Below are positions 21,684 through 33,276 of a stretch of 64,000 nt of DNA, one piece after another. Numbering within the stretch: the stretch's first letter is position 1; every line of letters starts with the position of its first letter. Both the position numbers and the translations under genes were made by a program. The notes beneath the pieces were generated by a model that made no database searches, was not told the DNA's origin, and was given only the letters and a program-made list of their open reading frames with translations. Source of the stretch: Cordia subcordata. Its lineage: Eukaryota > Streptophyta > Magnoliopsida > Boraginales > Cordiaceae. Location: NCBI GenBank assembly GCA_028554755.1, contig JAPTOF010000009.1, forward strand, positions 1,468,501 through 1,532,500, written 5' to 3'.

Positions 21684-24313
21684 AGTCACGAACCAAAACT
21701 ATCGACAATGCAAATCTCGATCCTTGACATGCCACAAGGTTAAATGTTAAAACCCAGCTTGCGAGGCTCATTCTATACATCTTTAGCATAAACCTAGCAT
21801 TCATTATCAGAGCACTAACACATTCATAATAAAAATACCATCTTTAATATGAAACCCACTAAATCTCCATAATAAGAACATATATCATAAGATCTTAATA
21901 CATTTCTCAGTTTCAGAACACACAAGTCTTACAGTAAAATATAGATTCTAAAGATGGCACTTTCTCCTTCAATTGCACTTGGGAACACTTGAGAGACAAA
22001 GGCAATCACACTCCTTGGGCAAATTTGGCTTGGTTTATAGGTCACATTCCAAAGCATGGATTTCTTGTTTGGCTTGCTTGCCTTGATCATCTTTCTACAA
22101 AGTATAGGTGCTTGAATAGAATATCAACATTAATCCGGCTTGCATTTTCTATAATTTGTCATGTGAGATGAGATCACCTCTACTTTGAATGCTCTTACAC
22201 AAAATGAATTTGGAGGCAAGGTCTTGAACTTCTTGATATCCCGAGGTCATATCACTGCGCAAGCACTTGAAAAGTATCTCAAAGCAACACTTCTCAAACT
22301 TTTCCTTACAACAAGTGTTTATAATATTTGGATGGAGTGCAACTGAAGGATCTTTAAGAACGAATTCAAGACTGACGAGTATCTTTTTGAAGCCATTGTT
22401 AATGATGTATGTTGTAAATTTTCGATTGGAAGAAAGTTCCCCAATAGCTCTTTAAACAAATCATTTTGTAAATGGTGGAAGTTGGATGATTTGCTTGTAT
22501 AGCTTTGTATAGGCACTCCTCTTTTTATACTCCTCTGTGTACTTGTAAATTTTTGTGATAATACAAAGGATCCCACTGATTTAGCAAAAAAATCTTAGTA
22601 CATTAGTACATAGCCACTACTACCTGCATAGACTTCTAGGAAGGCAACTACCCAAGTTTGAACCTAACTTTCAATTGTCATCTACAAAAGAAAATAATAC
22701 TTTTGTATAAGAAGAAGGCTCAATAAGTATAATGTACCCAGGCTGGTTCAGTAGATGAAAAGGTACAATAATTCAATAACAGTATCAAAATAAATGAATG
22801 ATAATGGACAACTGGAGAAAACTTGAATTTAATACTAAAGAGTCGATAAAATGAATAATAGTGTCAAAACTAGTTATCTCTCAATGATTGACTTGTAATA
22901 GGAATAAGTTGGATAAAATGAGATGATACATATACGATAAAAACTTAGTCGTAACACTTTCTTTAACATTTTAATTTTTAACATTACAAAGTAAATAATT
23001 TCTTAACTTCCGAAGAAAACTCTCATATCAAAGATATAAATATATATAAATCCTCATGCTTTCTTTCTAATACAATAAACATCAATATTTATTCAATATC
23101 TTTCAAGAATTTCGTTCATGCTGTGGCTACATTTACCTGAGTAGCACCAGTCATTTTTCCAATCATTGGTGAGTTTAGGGCCCCCACGAGATGCATAGGA
23201 GATCTCGATTAAAGGTGCACTTTAGCGATAACATTCAATACGATAATGGTGTGTCGACTATTAACCCCCCGCTGACTAAGATCAATATTTTTAGTATTTA
23301 ATCATCCCACACTCGAAAAGGCACAACACATTCCAAATCTTTTTTTCTAGAAATAATCAATAATTTGTAAACATCTCCATGACCTAAAAAGCATTTTCTA
23401 AGCACATTGTTCGCTGGTACTAAAGCTTTTAAATGTTCACAGCATCAAAATGTGTTTTCAATGCTTTAGGTGATTAACATTGAAACTTGAAAGATGTTCA
23501 AATAGATCACTCGAAATAAAATATTATAAAAGTGGCATTATGAATGTAAGGATCAAATACTATATATAAGTATATTATCTTTTCAACCTATGACTAATTG
23601 GAATTGCATATGAGTTAGTAAATGGTCAACACTAAAGCATGTTTAAAAGTAAGTGTAAAGTTCACAGATTCCAAAAAAAAATTAAGGGACCGTAGTTTTA
23701 ATATGACAAAGTATAAAATGAATATGCTCAAAATTTTCAGAATCAAAGCAACAAATTATGGAAAACAATTGTAGATCCAATGAAACAAAATGAGATCAAA
23801 GAAAGGGTTCAACTAAAAAGGTAATTCCACTTACCTTCAACCCAACTTAAATCAAAGCCCAATCCAATATTTAAATCCAAAGTTTAAACCTCAACCTCGT
23901 AAACCCATATCAAGAACAAAAGTAATTCGGTCATAATCCTACTCAAATATAAGATTCTTGTTAGTTTCTAACATATTAAAGAATTAAAGTCATCCCTAGT
24001 TCTCTAATGCATTATCTCGAGCGCTTGGTGTGCAGTACTTAAAAGGCCTCTAATCATTTACAGTCTTCACCATATTCACAATTTATAGGAGTTTTGTGAA
24101 GAAGAGAATGTTAGTTTTTTTTCCCTTAAATCTATGATCTATTTTTGTAAAAGGCAGAAGAGAAAACCTCCCCTAACTTCATTTTTTTTGAAATTGAAAA
24201 GAAAACCTCCTGTAACTTCCACTTTACATGTTCGATCTTATCTTCTCTTTTTCTTTTTTTTACTTAAAGAGTATGGTTTGACTAGACAAGATCTATTTGA
24301 TTAAAGTATTACA
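21684..24313 (-). repeat. Element A right LTR (5' LTR on minus strand), with LINE insert
   Basis: It aligns with 3469-5514. The left terminal TG has become AG at 21684. The extra length is mostly the LINE at 21952-22592. Confidence 0.85.
21952..22592 (+). mobile_element. 5'-truncated LINE (L1-type) fragment
   Basis: The plus strand encodes the end of a non-LTR retrotransposon ORF2, the RT zinc-binding region: PWANLAWFIGHIPKHGFLVW, then LACLDHLSTKYRCLNRI and, after a stop, DHLYFECSYT. It ends with a 3' UTR (TTTGTGATAATACAAAGG) and a short A-run at 22585-22592. Comparison with the partner LTR shows that about 38 bp of LTR (CTTACTTGTCC... at about 3670) are missing at the insertion point. Confidence 0.8.
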
Positions 24314-24436
24314 ATTTCAGTTTTTTTAGAAGTCAAACCAATTAGTTATTGCAAAAATAATGTGCATTTTTCAGGAAAAAAAAGTGTTTTTCTTCCTAAA
24401 AAAAAGAAAAAAGCCAATCCAAACAGGCTCTAATAA
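24314..24436. mobile_element. Right half of the MITE split by element A
   Basis: It ends AAAGCCAATCCAAACAGGCT, the complement of the GCTTGTTTGGATTGGC end at 1413. Joined to 3349-3468 it would be about 240 bp, similar to the intact copy. Confidence 0.6.
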
Positions 24437-26143
24437 GCATGCGGATGGAATTACAGATTATGCATAAAGTACTAAGAAAAAATATTAATATTTAATTGAA
24501 TAATAACTCACACTTTCATAAAACAAAAATTGAACATGATACTCATAATAGACAAAATCTAGCTCTAGCATTATATGAACCATTCCATGGACTAAAAAGT
24601 GTAAGGAACGTTAAAAGCCTTAGGGCTTATTTGGATTTTGCATTTTTATAGATGTTTATAAGTAATTAATGTTTATAAATAATTTTTTATGCTTATAAGC
24701 AATTGACAAATAAGTAAAGAAATATTTAGATAAAATATTCCTGTAAGTTAGTGACATGTTTGACAAATATGTACTTATAAGTGTAGTGTTTGTTAAAAAG
24801 ACCAAAAAAACCTTTCATAAAGTAGGGGGCGTTGCTTTTCTCAACACATAAAAATGTCTTTTTATTTGGTTAAACCATTTAAATTTTAAGAAAAGTAAGG
24901 TGGTGCTACTTTTTTTACCTACTTTTTTATTTGGTCAAACTTACTTATAAACAAATTTTATGACAGAAATAACTTATTTTTAATTAGCGGATTTAACTTG
25001 AACTAAGCAAAACACCCTTACCCTAGTTACTTGATAGTTTAGGAGCCTATCATAGTGCTTACTGCTTACAAACAGAAGTCTGTTGATGTGAAAAATTACA
25101 CACTTAAAATTGCAAGTACACATGTACAGTAAAAACAAGAAATATATGATGAGAAAGAGTGCCATCCTGCGAAGATTGCAAGGTAAAACCCGAATAACTA
25201 TTAAAACTTGTTTTAACCCTAATGTTGCTTAATAGACAATTAGTGGATTTAGAAAATTCAAACTTAAAAATGAAAGTACACTAAAAAGGAAAATAATTGA
25301 TAAAAAGTAAAAAAATAAAAATTGCTCAAATTAACAAGATGTGAACGAATTAAATTCTAATTGTAAAACACCTAGGTTAACAATCTCACCTTCCCAATCC
25401 TCTAAACTCTCTTCTATCTTTTCTCAATCAATTAATTTTATTCTTGAGTGATAATTAGAAATACTAAAGTATATTACTAATCTCTTCCAAGACTTAGCAA
25501 TAATATCTCTACTTACCAATCTACTATATTCCTATGCAAATTAAACAAGTGAAAGGTTCATTAAAGTCAATGATTTCCTCAAAAAATTGCATAAACTCAA
25601 TGAGTATATCCTATCTCATAAAGATCACATTATTCTATTTCAAGCATAATTCTAAACCTCCTCTTCCAATTTGGTTAAGAATCCTAATCAATTAATTGAG
25701 TGCCAATCAATTAAAAACAAATAGAATAATCACTCAATGAATTAAATTAATTGATATCAAATTAACATAAGAAATTATATATTCATGGTAGGATCCATTG
25801 CAAGTCTATATATTAAAATTAGTTCATAACTAAAAAACATGAAATTAAAAATAAATAATGAGATGTAATAAAAGTAATGAAAATTGAAAAGTGAAAAATT
25901 AATACTAAAACTGAATTTAAATTCCAAAACTAAAAATTAAAATCAAAACTATTATAATAATCTAAGATACTAATGAAATATCATACATCAAATTAAGATT
26001 TAAGCTAAAATTTAAAGTTGAAACTAAAATATAAATCCAAAACAATAAATAAAACTAAAATATAAATCCAAAACACACTAAAGTTGAAAAAAAGTGAAAT
26101 TGGCTTGAAGAGTTGCTGCACTGTTATTGCGGACCCTTTCTTT

Positions 26144-26179
<36 letters not shown>

Positions 26180-26599
26180 GTCTTAACCGACTTTAGAATA
26201 GCAGAGCATCTTCTTGTGGTGCACACAATGGCCGACCTTTTGTTTGCTTTTTTTTCTCTTTCTTTCTTTTCTAAAGACTAGAACATTGGCCTATTGAAAT
26301 CTTGCAAATTTGCTCTTCATGTGTGGTTAATTTGCAAGCTAAAAGAAGATTCCAAAATTCTTCCACATGACAACTGAGTCAAATTGTGGGTCCCATGACA
26401 ACTAATTCCACTATAAATTCTTGTCTAATTCTTGTGCTAAAATTTTCTCAGCATTTTTATCATCTTAAGAAATTGGTTGGAACTCTGAACACGAAAGGGT
26501 ATATCTTCTCTTTAGCTTTTCGTAGACACTTGAATCGTCTCAATCAGAGTTTTTGAGCGAAAAGTTATGGCCAAAATATGGAAATAACTCAGGCAAACA
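24437..26599. other. AT-rich intergenic region
   Basis: No gene is seen. GGGCTTATTTGGATTTTGC at 24625 and AAGCAAAACACCCTT near 25000 could be ends of another small inverted-repeat element, but the match is weak. A (CT)n run lies at 26143-26174. Runs of AAACTAAAAT-type near-repeats fill 25850-26090. Confidence 0.4.
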
Positions 26600-27560
26600 A
26601 ACTTTTAAGGGGGTGGTGAATAAAGTTAGTTTGAGTTTTTTTTTGAATTTTTGGCTAAATTTAGGAATTTTAAGCAACACTTACAAGAAAGAAAAAAAAA
26701 ATGAACATATGTTGTAGAGTGGTTCGACATGAGCGTACGTCCACTACCTAGAGTATCACACTCTAGGACTTTCCAGTTGTCTTTACTAAGATAAAAAAAT
26801 TGAGCTTTTCAAGTGTTGGCTAAGCTAAAACTAGCAATACAACTTTGAATCCTCCTTGATTGAAGTTTTCACCCTATCCTTACTTCTAATTTAAAGTTTA
26901 TATCACTCAAATAAGCATAATCCAACTTACACTAATTTCAAGGGAATAAAATGAAAGTGACAACTCTCAAATTTAAAGCTTAAAGCTGGAAATAGAAAGA
27001 TACAAGGTTTGATCCTATGATTGCCTCAAAATTTGTGCAAAAATAATTATGGCTCTTTTGAATTTAATGTAATTATATACACTAAGGATAAAATAGTTGT
27101 TAGACACAAAGGAAAGCTCAAATTTCAAATTTTGAAATATAGGCAGTGGATAAGGTTGTACAATCATATCAGAAATGGTTTGTTTTGGATAAAATTTCCA
27201 TTGATGACTTATATGCAATCGACGTCTGCATCGTGGTGGTTGACCCACCCCTCGATGGTTAAAGAACTCAAGAAGTTCTGAAGAGGTCAAGCTTTGGTGC
27301 ATGCAGTTAACTTCATGGTCGATGCCAGACTTGATTCAAAGTTTACTAACAGTTGAGGTAATTCTCATGTGCTCGATTACATGTCTCTATAACTAAAGAG
27401 TTTGAATTGCATTTTGAAAAATAATTTGGTTACAAACTCCTTTTTGCCAAAAATAAGTTTCAAAGCACCTTTTGAAGTCAAAAAATCATTCAAAAAACAT
27501 CTGGATACTTTAAAAAACTTTTGGTGCATACATTTAAGAGCCAATAGAAATGGAGACGCA
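26600..27560 (-). repeat. Degenerate Sirevirus-like LTR remnant
   Basis: At 26606 TTAAGGGGGTGGTGAAT matches the reverse complement of the 3' end of the Sirevirus C LTR (ATTCACCCCCC...TTAAG). At 26711 GAGTGGTTCGACATGAGCGT followed by ACGTCCAC matches the complement of its GTGGACGTAGGC...GAACCACC segment. A block with GGTTGACCCACCC near 27240 recalls the palindrome region. The left boundary is well supported, the right only approximate. Confidence 0.4.
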
Positions 27561-28015
27561 TATAATTAGGGCAACCTCACATTGATAAACTATGTTCGTG
27601 CCCTTTATCTCTTCCATTTCCATCCTTGTGTCAACCTTTTTCTTCAAGTCTTCAAGTATGCTTTAACTTCATGACTTATAAGTACGGGCAATGACATAGA
27701 ATCTTCAAGGCTATAAAATCAAACTCCTAAAATAAAGAATCACAAACCAAGCATTAGTCTATTCAACCACATTAGAGTCTAGGCCATCATTAATAAATAA
27801 CCGATTCATCCATTTATTAATAACTACATTCATTAATAACCTCATTCTTTTTCTAACAAATGAGGGTGATTAGGGTGATTACTGCTTGACTATGGGTGAC
27901 TTGGTACAATCATGTTATGGGATTTTAAGTGATAGTTTTTCTATTAAGGATCACTCTATACTAGGATTGTAACTAGCCATCTAAATAACTATTAGGACTC
28001 AGTACAGGTCCGTCC

Positions 28016-28162
28016 CTAGGCATGCACTCCTAGAGTACAACATGATCCTTATGACCCAGGGCCTTAAGGTTGACTAGCTAGCTTCCTAGGTGACTTAGAT
28101 TGAACCTTCCCTAGTGCCTAAACCATTGGCTAGGTTTAAAGCCAAGACTTAGTGCCGCTAAG
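28016..28162 (-). other. Paired leader hairpins in the truncated cousin LTR
   Basis: 28016-28033 is CTAGG-CATGCACT-CCTAG. 28148-28162 is CTTAG-TGCCG-CTAAG. Compared with CCTAG...CTAGG at 10908-10922, the second stem position has changed on both sides and still pairs. Confidence 0.6.
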
Positions 28163-28617
28163 GTCGACTAATCCTATTTGGAAACCTATTGGCTAGGTTT
28201 AAAGCCAAAGAGACTCGACCTAGGCTAGTCTTAAATTATGCATCGTCAATCAAAGGTCACAATAGTGGAATTTAGTCATTTGAGTGCATTCACACATGTT
28301 CTACACTATGGTGTTTGCGAATACATAAACATACTTGACTACCAAACATCGACATACTTGGATTACACCATTTTCAAGTATTTGGAACCAACATTGTCAT
28401 ATTAACTACTACGGCATGCAAACACACACATAGTCATGCATATAAGCATTACCCACTTCATATAAACATCACACAAATACATAGACATGCTTATATAATG
28501 GAATAGAAGTGTTTAGTAGCTAATAGACATCAATTTATATATATGTTACCTACTTAGGCATATTATCAAACACATTGACATGAATGAAATAGACCATTAA
28601 AACTATAAAAGCAAAGC

Positions 28618-28653
<36 letters not shown>

Positions 28654-28984
28654 CCATCAAATCCTATAACAATCAAGTGCTTAATCAATCCATAATACAA
28701 GCTAAACCACCTTAAATAGATCAACTCATACATGATAGAAAATAGGAGAAAAGGGAAATAGAATAACTTCCTTTTTATCCTTGCAATCTTTATGCAAAAT
28801 TCTTGAGTAAATCTTCACTTCAAAGTGTTTGAATCCCTTTAAGAAGCTTGAATCCAAGTGTTAAAATGTGTGTGAGAGTGTGTGTATGTGTGAGGTGGGT
28901 AAGTTAGGGTTTAGTATGAGTGTCTGAGAATTGATTCCCCTCAAATGCTGAAAAATTGAGTCATTTATATAGCAGTCGCAATGC

Positions 28985-29172
28985 TACCGGTCGACTTAGC
29001 CGATCGACCGATTTCCTTGGGGTACTCGACTAGCAAGCTGTTGAGCTTTCTGGAGTCATTAATTGACCTAGCCAATCAACGAGCTGAAGGGGGTGGTTCA
29101 ACTGGTAGAAATCATGGCTCTTTAGTCTTGCCAGTAGGTCGACTAGCTGCTCTTCATACTTGACCGGTTGAG
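28985..29172 (-). promoter_or_regulatory. Palindrome array upstream of TATA, cousin LTR
   Basis: It contains TACCGGTCGACTTAGCC, GATCGACCGATT, GTAGGTCGACTAGC and TTGACCGGTTGAGC. On the minus strand it ends some 20-40 bp before CTATATAAAT. Confidence 0.5.
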
Positions 29173-29465
29173 CTCCTTGCCTCTAATCTTCATCTTTTCG
29201 CTTCCGACCTTCACCCCATGACCTGTACACTTTCATTCTTCATCCCCCATTATCGTGAAAGCTTATTTATCAACCCAACACTCTCCTAAGACATCAAAAT
29301 AGGATTTTAATGTAGCATTTAACTCTACAACTCAACTATATAAAATTAGCATCGCTTATGCACAACTACACCATAAGTACCATGTAATGCCACTACATAA
29401 GCACAAACCACCTAAAAAATATAGGAAAAATGCAATGTAAACTTATACAAAACCAAGACACATCA

Positions 29466-30898
29466 GGGGACAATAACCCTAATATATACCTTATATTCCT
29501 AATTTCAATTTGGCCTATAATAAATTGGAAGTAAGAAATTAGGTTTCTACACATAAAAGATTCATACCATATTAGATTCCTAGCCCTTTAACTTTAACCT
29601 TAATAAGATCACTTTAGTTAGGCTTAACTTCAAGTTAGCCTATGTTACACATTGAATTACACATGTAGGCCCATAAAAAAATTATTTTCCAACAAGATGT
29701 TTTGGGAATAGTCGAATGAAAATGCTAACTATGAAGTGAAGGATACCCAATCTATTGTCGCTGAGGTTTTTTTAGATCTTATGTTTTACAATGGAACTAT
29801 AGATTTTTAATCTTCTTTATTCGAAGTAAGTGATGACTAAATCTTGGTTGCAAATTTGTGGTCTATTGTAATTTTTTTCCATGTCCTTTTGTTGTCAAAA
29901 CAAAATTTTTGTTGCAGATTTAGCTAAAGATGTTTTCTCTGACTGCAAAATGATGTTAGTTCCCTTCATTTAGCTGTCAACTTCTTTTAGGTGGTGCCCT
30001 AAATGATGATCACGTCTTCTTTCTCGCTTGAATGTGTTTTAAGAAGCAAATATCTCTAATTAGACAAAAGCAAACATTTTCATGACAATTGGTTAATCTT
30101 TAAGGCCATTCTCTTTGCTTCATTTCTATTTGCATTAGATTGAGATTTTTTTCTAAAATGTTGATATTGATGATTCTAGTTTTTGTCTCTTCGTTTTGAT
30201 TCTATTGCACTCATTGAATTATTATAATTGTGATTTTGTTATAACACAAAGTAGTGGTATTTCCTTTTGGACCATTGCCTAATTTTGTTTAATTAACACA
30301 TTCCAAACATATTATACAAATGATTAGGATAGTTTTGACCATTAAAGAAAGGCCATATGCATGAGAATTACTGACTTTCTTGTTTTGTCTAATAATACTT
30401 GCATTTCTTATGGCATGTAAAAATTTGAAAAATGACTTATTTATTGCATTAGATATATCCTTCAATTAGTTGTGAGGACTTTGTACCCTCTATTTTCTTG
30501 AGTAGGTAGTAGATATTACTTTTTTGATGATCTAATTTGCATAATGTTTGCTTGTTTCAAAGTTAATATAAGCTAGTAAAAGAGGTTTCTATTAGGAAAT
30601 GCTTGGTGGGAACGATTTCCTATCATGTCTTGTCTACCCTTGAGTATAATCTTTGCATGGATTTCATAAAGAATATAATGTTTGCTTCATCGGATGCTCC
30701 CTTGAAAGATAAGAGGTAGTTGGGGACGATACACAAATTTTATTTTATTTTTCTAAAGTTATTAAAACTTTTATATGCAAAAAAAAAAGAAAGAAAGAAA
30801 GAAGCTATTTGCACAGGTAAACAACAAATAATTCTGGACTTTTCTATTTGAGAGGTAGGACATACACTATATAATTGTCTATATTGGACTTTCTTATT
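29466..30898. other. Intergenic region
   Basis: AT-rich sequence between the cousin LTR and element E. Reading frames are short. I see no transposon coding motif and no RNA gene. Confidence 0.4.
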
Positions 30899-30903
30899 CT
30901 TTT

Positions 30904-31863
30904 TGTTAGATAGAACAATAAAATAAGTAGTAACTAAGTATAAACTGAATAGGTTTATTGACAACAAAAAAATAATCAAATTGGGAAGCAGAAATAAATA
31001 AGAAGAATGTAGAAATTAGAAGTCAAGGCTCAGATGTATCGATCTCCTTAAGGGCTTTACGCCCCCTTACTCGATAATGAAGGTTTAGGCATATCCCTCC
31101 AAGGATACGACTTTACCTCTTGTGTAGTGGTAGCACACCAAAGAAGAGTCTATGAACTAGAAAATGACAAATTCTCTCTTAGGAAAATATACAGCAGATT
31201 ATGTAAAGTGTATGCAAGAAATTTTAGTGTAAGCAAACTATTGTGCAAGAGGCAATTTATAGAGGTGGAATAGTAGCCTACTAATACTTCACCATGAATT
31301 GCATTTAATCCGTAGGTTAATGCTAAAATTTTGTAAAGGTCGAAACCGTTTCCCATTATATGTCATAACTCCTAGGCTTTAAAACTAGCATTAAACCCCA
31401 GCCTTAAATGATTTCTATTACGTCCTTTCAAATTCGGGCTAAGATGACTAAGATTTTGCTCAAAAAGACTAACTTGGAATGAAACCGTGGGCCATTCCCA
31501 TACCCGCCCATGTGTGGTAGATATTAGCATCATGCCTACTATGTATAGTTTCCTCCACTTGCCTTGTTGGCACTATCCATAAAGGCTTCTATATTTAAAG
31601 TGAGCAAAAACCTTATAATCTTTTTATGTGGGATTTCATCCGACACACACCAAACTAGGCAACCAAACATGTTAACAACATAACTTTGATTGCTAATTTC
31701 TCATTCACCTTAATCTATTTTTGACATATAAAAATACCATGTTTATCTACTCCGAACTAGAATCGTAACAGTACCGAGTACCAGCCTGTTTGATGAGGGA
31801 GAGCCAACCCAATATTGAGTCAAGCGTAGCTTGGACCGCATGTCAAAAACTACAAACTCAATA
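30904..31863 (-). repeat. Element E left LTR (3' LTR)
   Basis: It starts TGTTAGATAG. Its terminal CA has decayed (CTCAATA where the partner has CTCAACA). GCGGGGGAA directly precedes it on the minus strand at 31864-31872, the expected polypurine tract. Confidence 0.85.
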
Positions 31864-31872
31864 TTCCCCCGC

Positions 31873-32342
31873 ATGAATAAAAATTAGCTGACCACAATGC
31901 ATGCAAACGTAAGAGAGAGAACTCGGAGAAAGATGCCACATTAGGATAGGTAACTTTTGGCTTTGAACCTTCTCTAGTGAATGCCATCTGATTTCCTCAC
32001 TGATTACTGGAGTCCAGGTCTTGAACTATTTAGCTTTAGAGTAAACCAAGATAATAACATACACACAACACGTCTCAAATCACTACCAGTTCTCAGGGTT
32101 GTGTTCTTGGCATTCATAAATACTCAGAGAATTCAGCCTTCAATTCTCTTAGGAGCTGCCCCTCCTTACTCATATAGGTGATTCTTCATGAAAAATACCC
32201 TACTATATTCCATTCGATCTTCCAACCCATAAGAATCATTAAAAGTAAAGCTTATCCTAAACCACACAGGTCATATTATTTGCTTGAAATAGGAATAGAA
32301 AAGAAGGTCTAAGCCCTCACAGCGCATTAATAACCCCACAAA

Positions 32343-32377
<35 letters not shown>

Positions 32378-33276
32378 ACTCACACACACACACACACATA
32401 TATAAGCTTGTCTTCCTTTCCCCAAATCTCAAAAATGAATGACAAGAGTCAGAAAAGCCCACGTGGGCTTATCCTTTGCTTTTTTATTTTTGGTTGACAA
32501 GCTAGAGTCTCTCACCTCATTTTGTACTTTTCTTTTTTTTTTTTTTTTTGGTTTTGTCTTTCATCCCCATCCATTCACTTTTTCCCAATCCCAAAATTTA
32601 AACTCCACTCCAAACCAAAACTTTTTCATTCTTCATACTCTAACGAATCAGAAGTGTAGCACCAGTCACCACGGTCCCCCACCCCACCCTGCCACCATCT
32701 CTTTCAGTCTTTCTCATTCTTGTTTAATTTTTTTTTCACCAGAAACAAACAAGACAAAGTCACAAAAAAAAAAGGATAAACCATATTGTATTTATTTTTT
32801 ATATATAACTTTGTGCATTTTCTTTTTCTTAATATTGCTTTTGTCTTTTTTTAGGGGTAAATATTTCAAAGCACAAGAAAGTGAAAAAGGTAAATAACTT
32901 TGTCCAAATCTTTTCTTATTGTGATTCTTATTTGTTTAGTTGTAATTATAATTTTTATTTTTTAGTATATGTTTTCTTTTATTTAGAAATAAAGTTAAGA
33001 TATAGAGTAATTAAATAATAATTTTTAATAATTATTTGTAAAGTGTAATAATAAATATTTAATTGTAATAATAATTTTTAGCGTAATAATAAATGTTTAG
33101 TTGTAATAATTAATTTGTAAAGTGTAATAGAGAATAACAAATTAGATATGAAAAATTCTTTTCTTCTTTGACTAAAACTTAGCTCTATTGCATTTTAATT
33201 ACATACAAATTGCACTTAGCTCTATTATAATTAACTAATTTGTAATTAAAACTATTTTTATTTTTCAGGCAAAAAT
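31873..33276. other. Element E 3' non-coding sequence and hAT 5' region, boundary unresolved
   Basis: No gene is supported. The stretch holds an (AT)n run at 32346-32376, a (CA)n run at about 32383-32398, and T-rich sequence from 32529. The frame 32439-32897 is low-complexity. TAGGGGTAAATATTTCAA at 32852 could be a decayed hAT left end when compared with the right end at 45570-45586, but no 8-bp target duplication confirms it. Confidence 0.35.

Larger units (their letters stand above)
3469..24313 (-). mobile_element. Element A: decayed Ty3/gypsy chromovirus, minus strand, split by element B
   Basis: The element runs from TGTCACGAACC at 3469 to GTATTACA ending at 24313, with long direct LTRs (3469-5514 and 21684-24313). 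On the minus strand the order is gag, protease, RT, RNase H, integrase, chromodomain. That order with a C-terminal chromodomain-like segment is the chromovirus (Tekay/Del-like) layout. Flanking pentamers are TTTTC on the left and ATTTC on the right, a plausible target duplication with one change. Without element B (11,626 bp) and the LINE (about 640 bp) it would be roughly 8.6 kb. All reading frames are broken. Confidence 0.85.
27862..29465 (-). repeat. Truncated cousin LTR of the B family
   Basis: It is closest in layout to the LTR at 9673-11481. On the minus strand it has palindromes (29172-28985), a TATA-like CTATATAAAT near 28966, and two hairpins (28162-28148 and 28033-28016). It ends CACATCA at 29465. 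The far end, about 300 bp expected by comparison with 7337-7640, is missing, and no internal element sequence adjoins it. A (GT)n(AT)n run occupies 28618-28652. Confidence 0.7.

Noticed and set aside
24625..25022. Another MITE beginning GGGCTTATTTGGATTTTGC
   Set aside because: The proposed opposite end matches too poorly to call terminal inverted repeats.
32852..32869. TAGGGGTAAATATTTCAA as hAT left end
   Set aside because: It resembles the right end only with a six-base gap, and the flanking 8 bp do not match those at 45586, so it was kept only as a possibility.
32439..32897. 152-residue plus-strand open frame
   Set aside because: It is low-complexity, phenylalanine-, serine- and lysine-rich, arises from T-rich tracts, and shows no domain.
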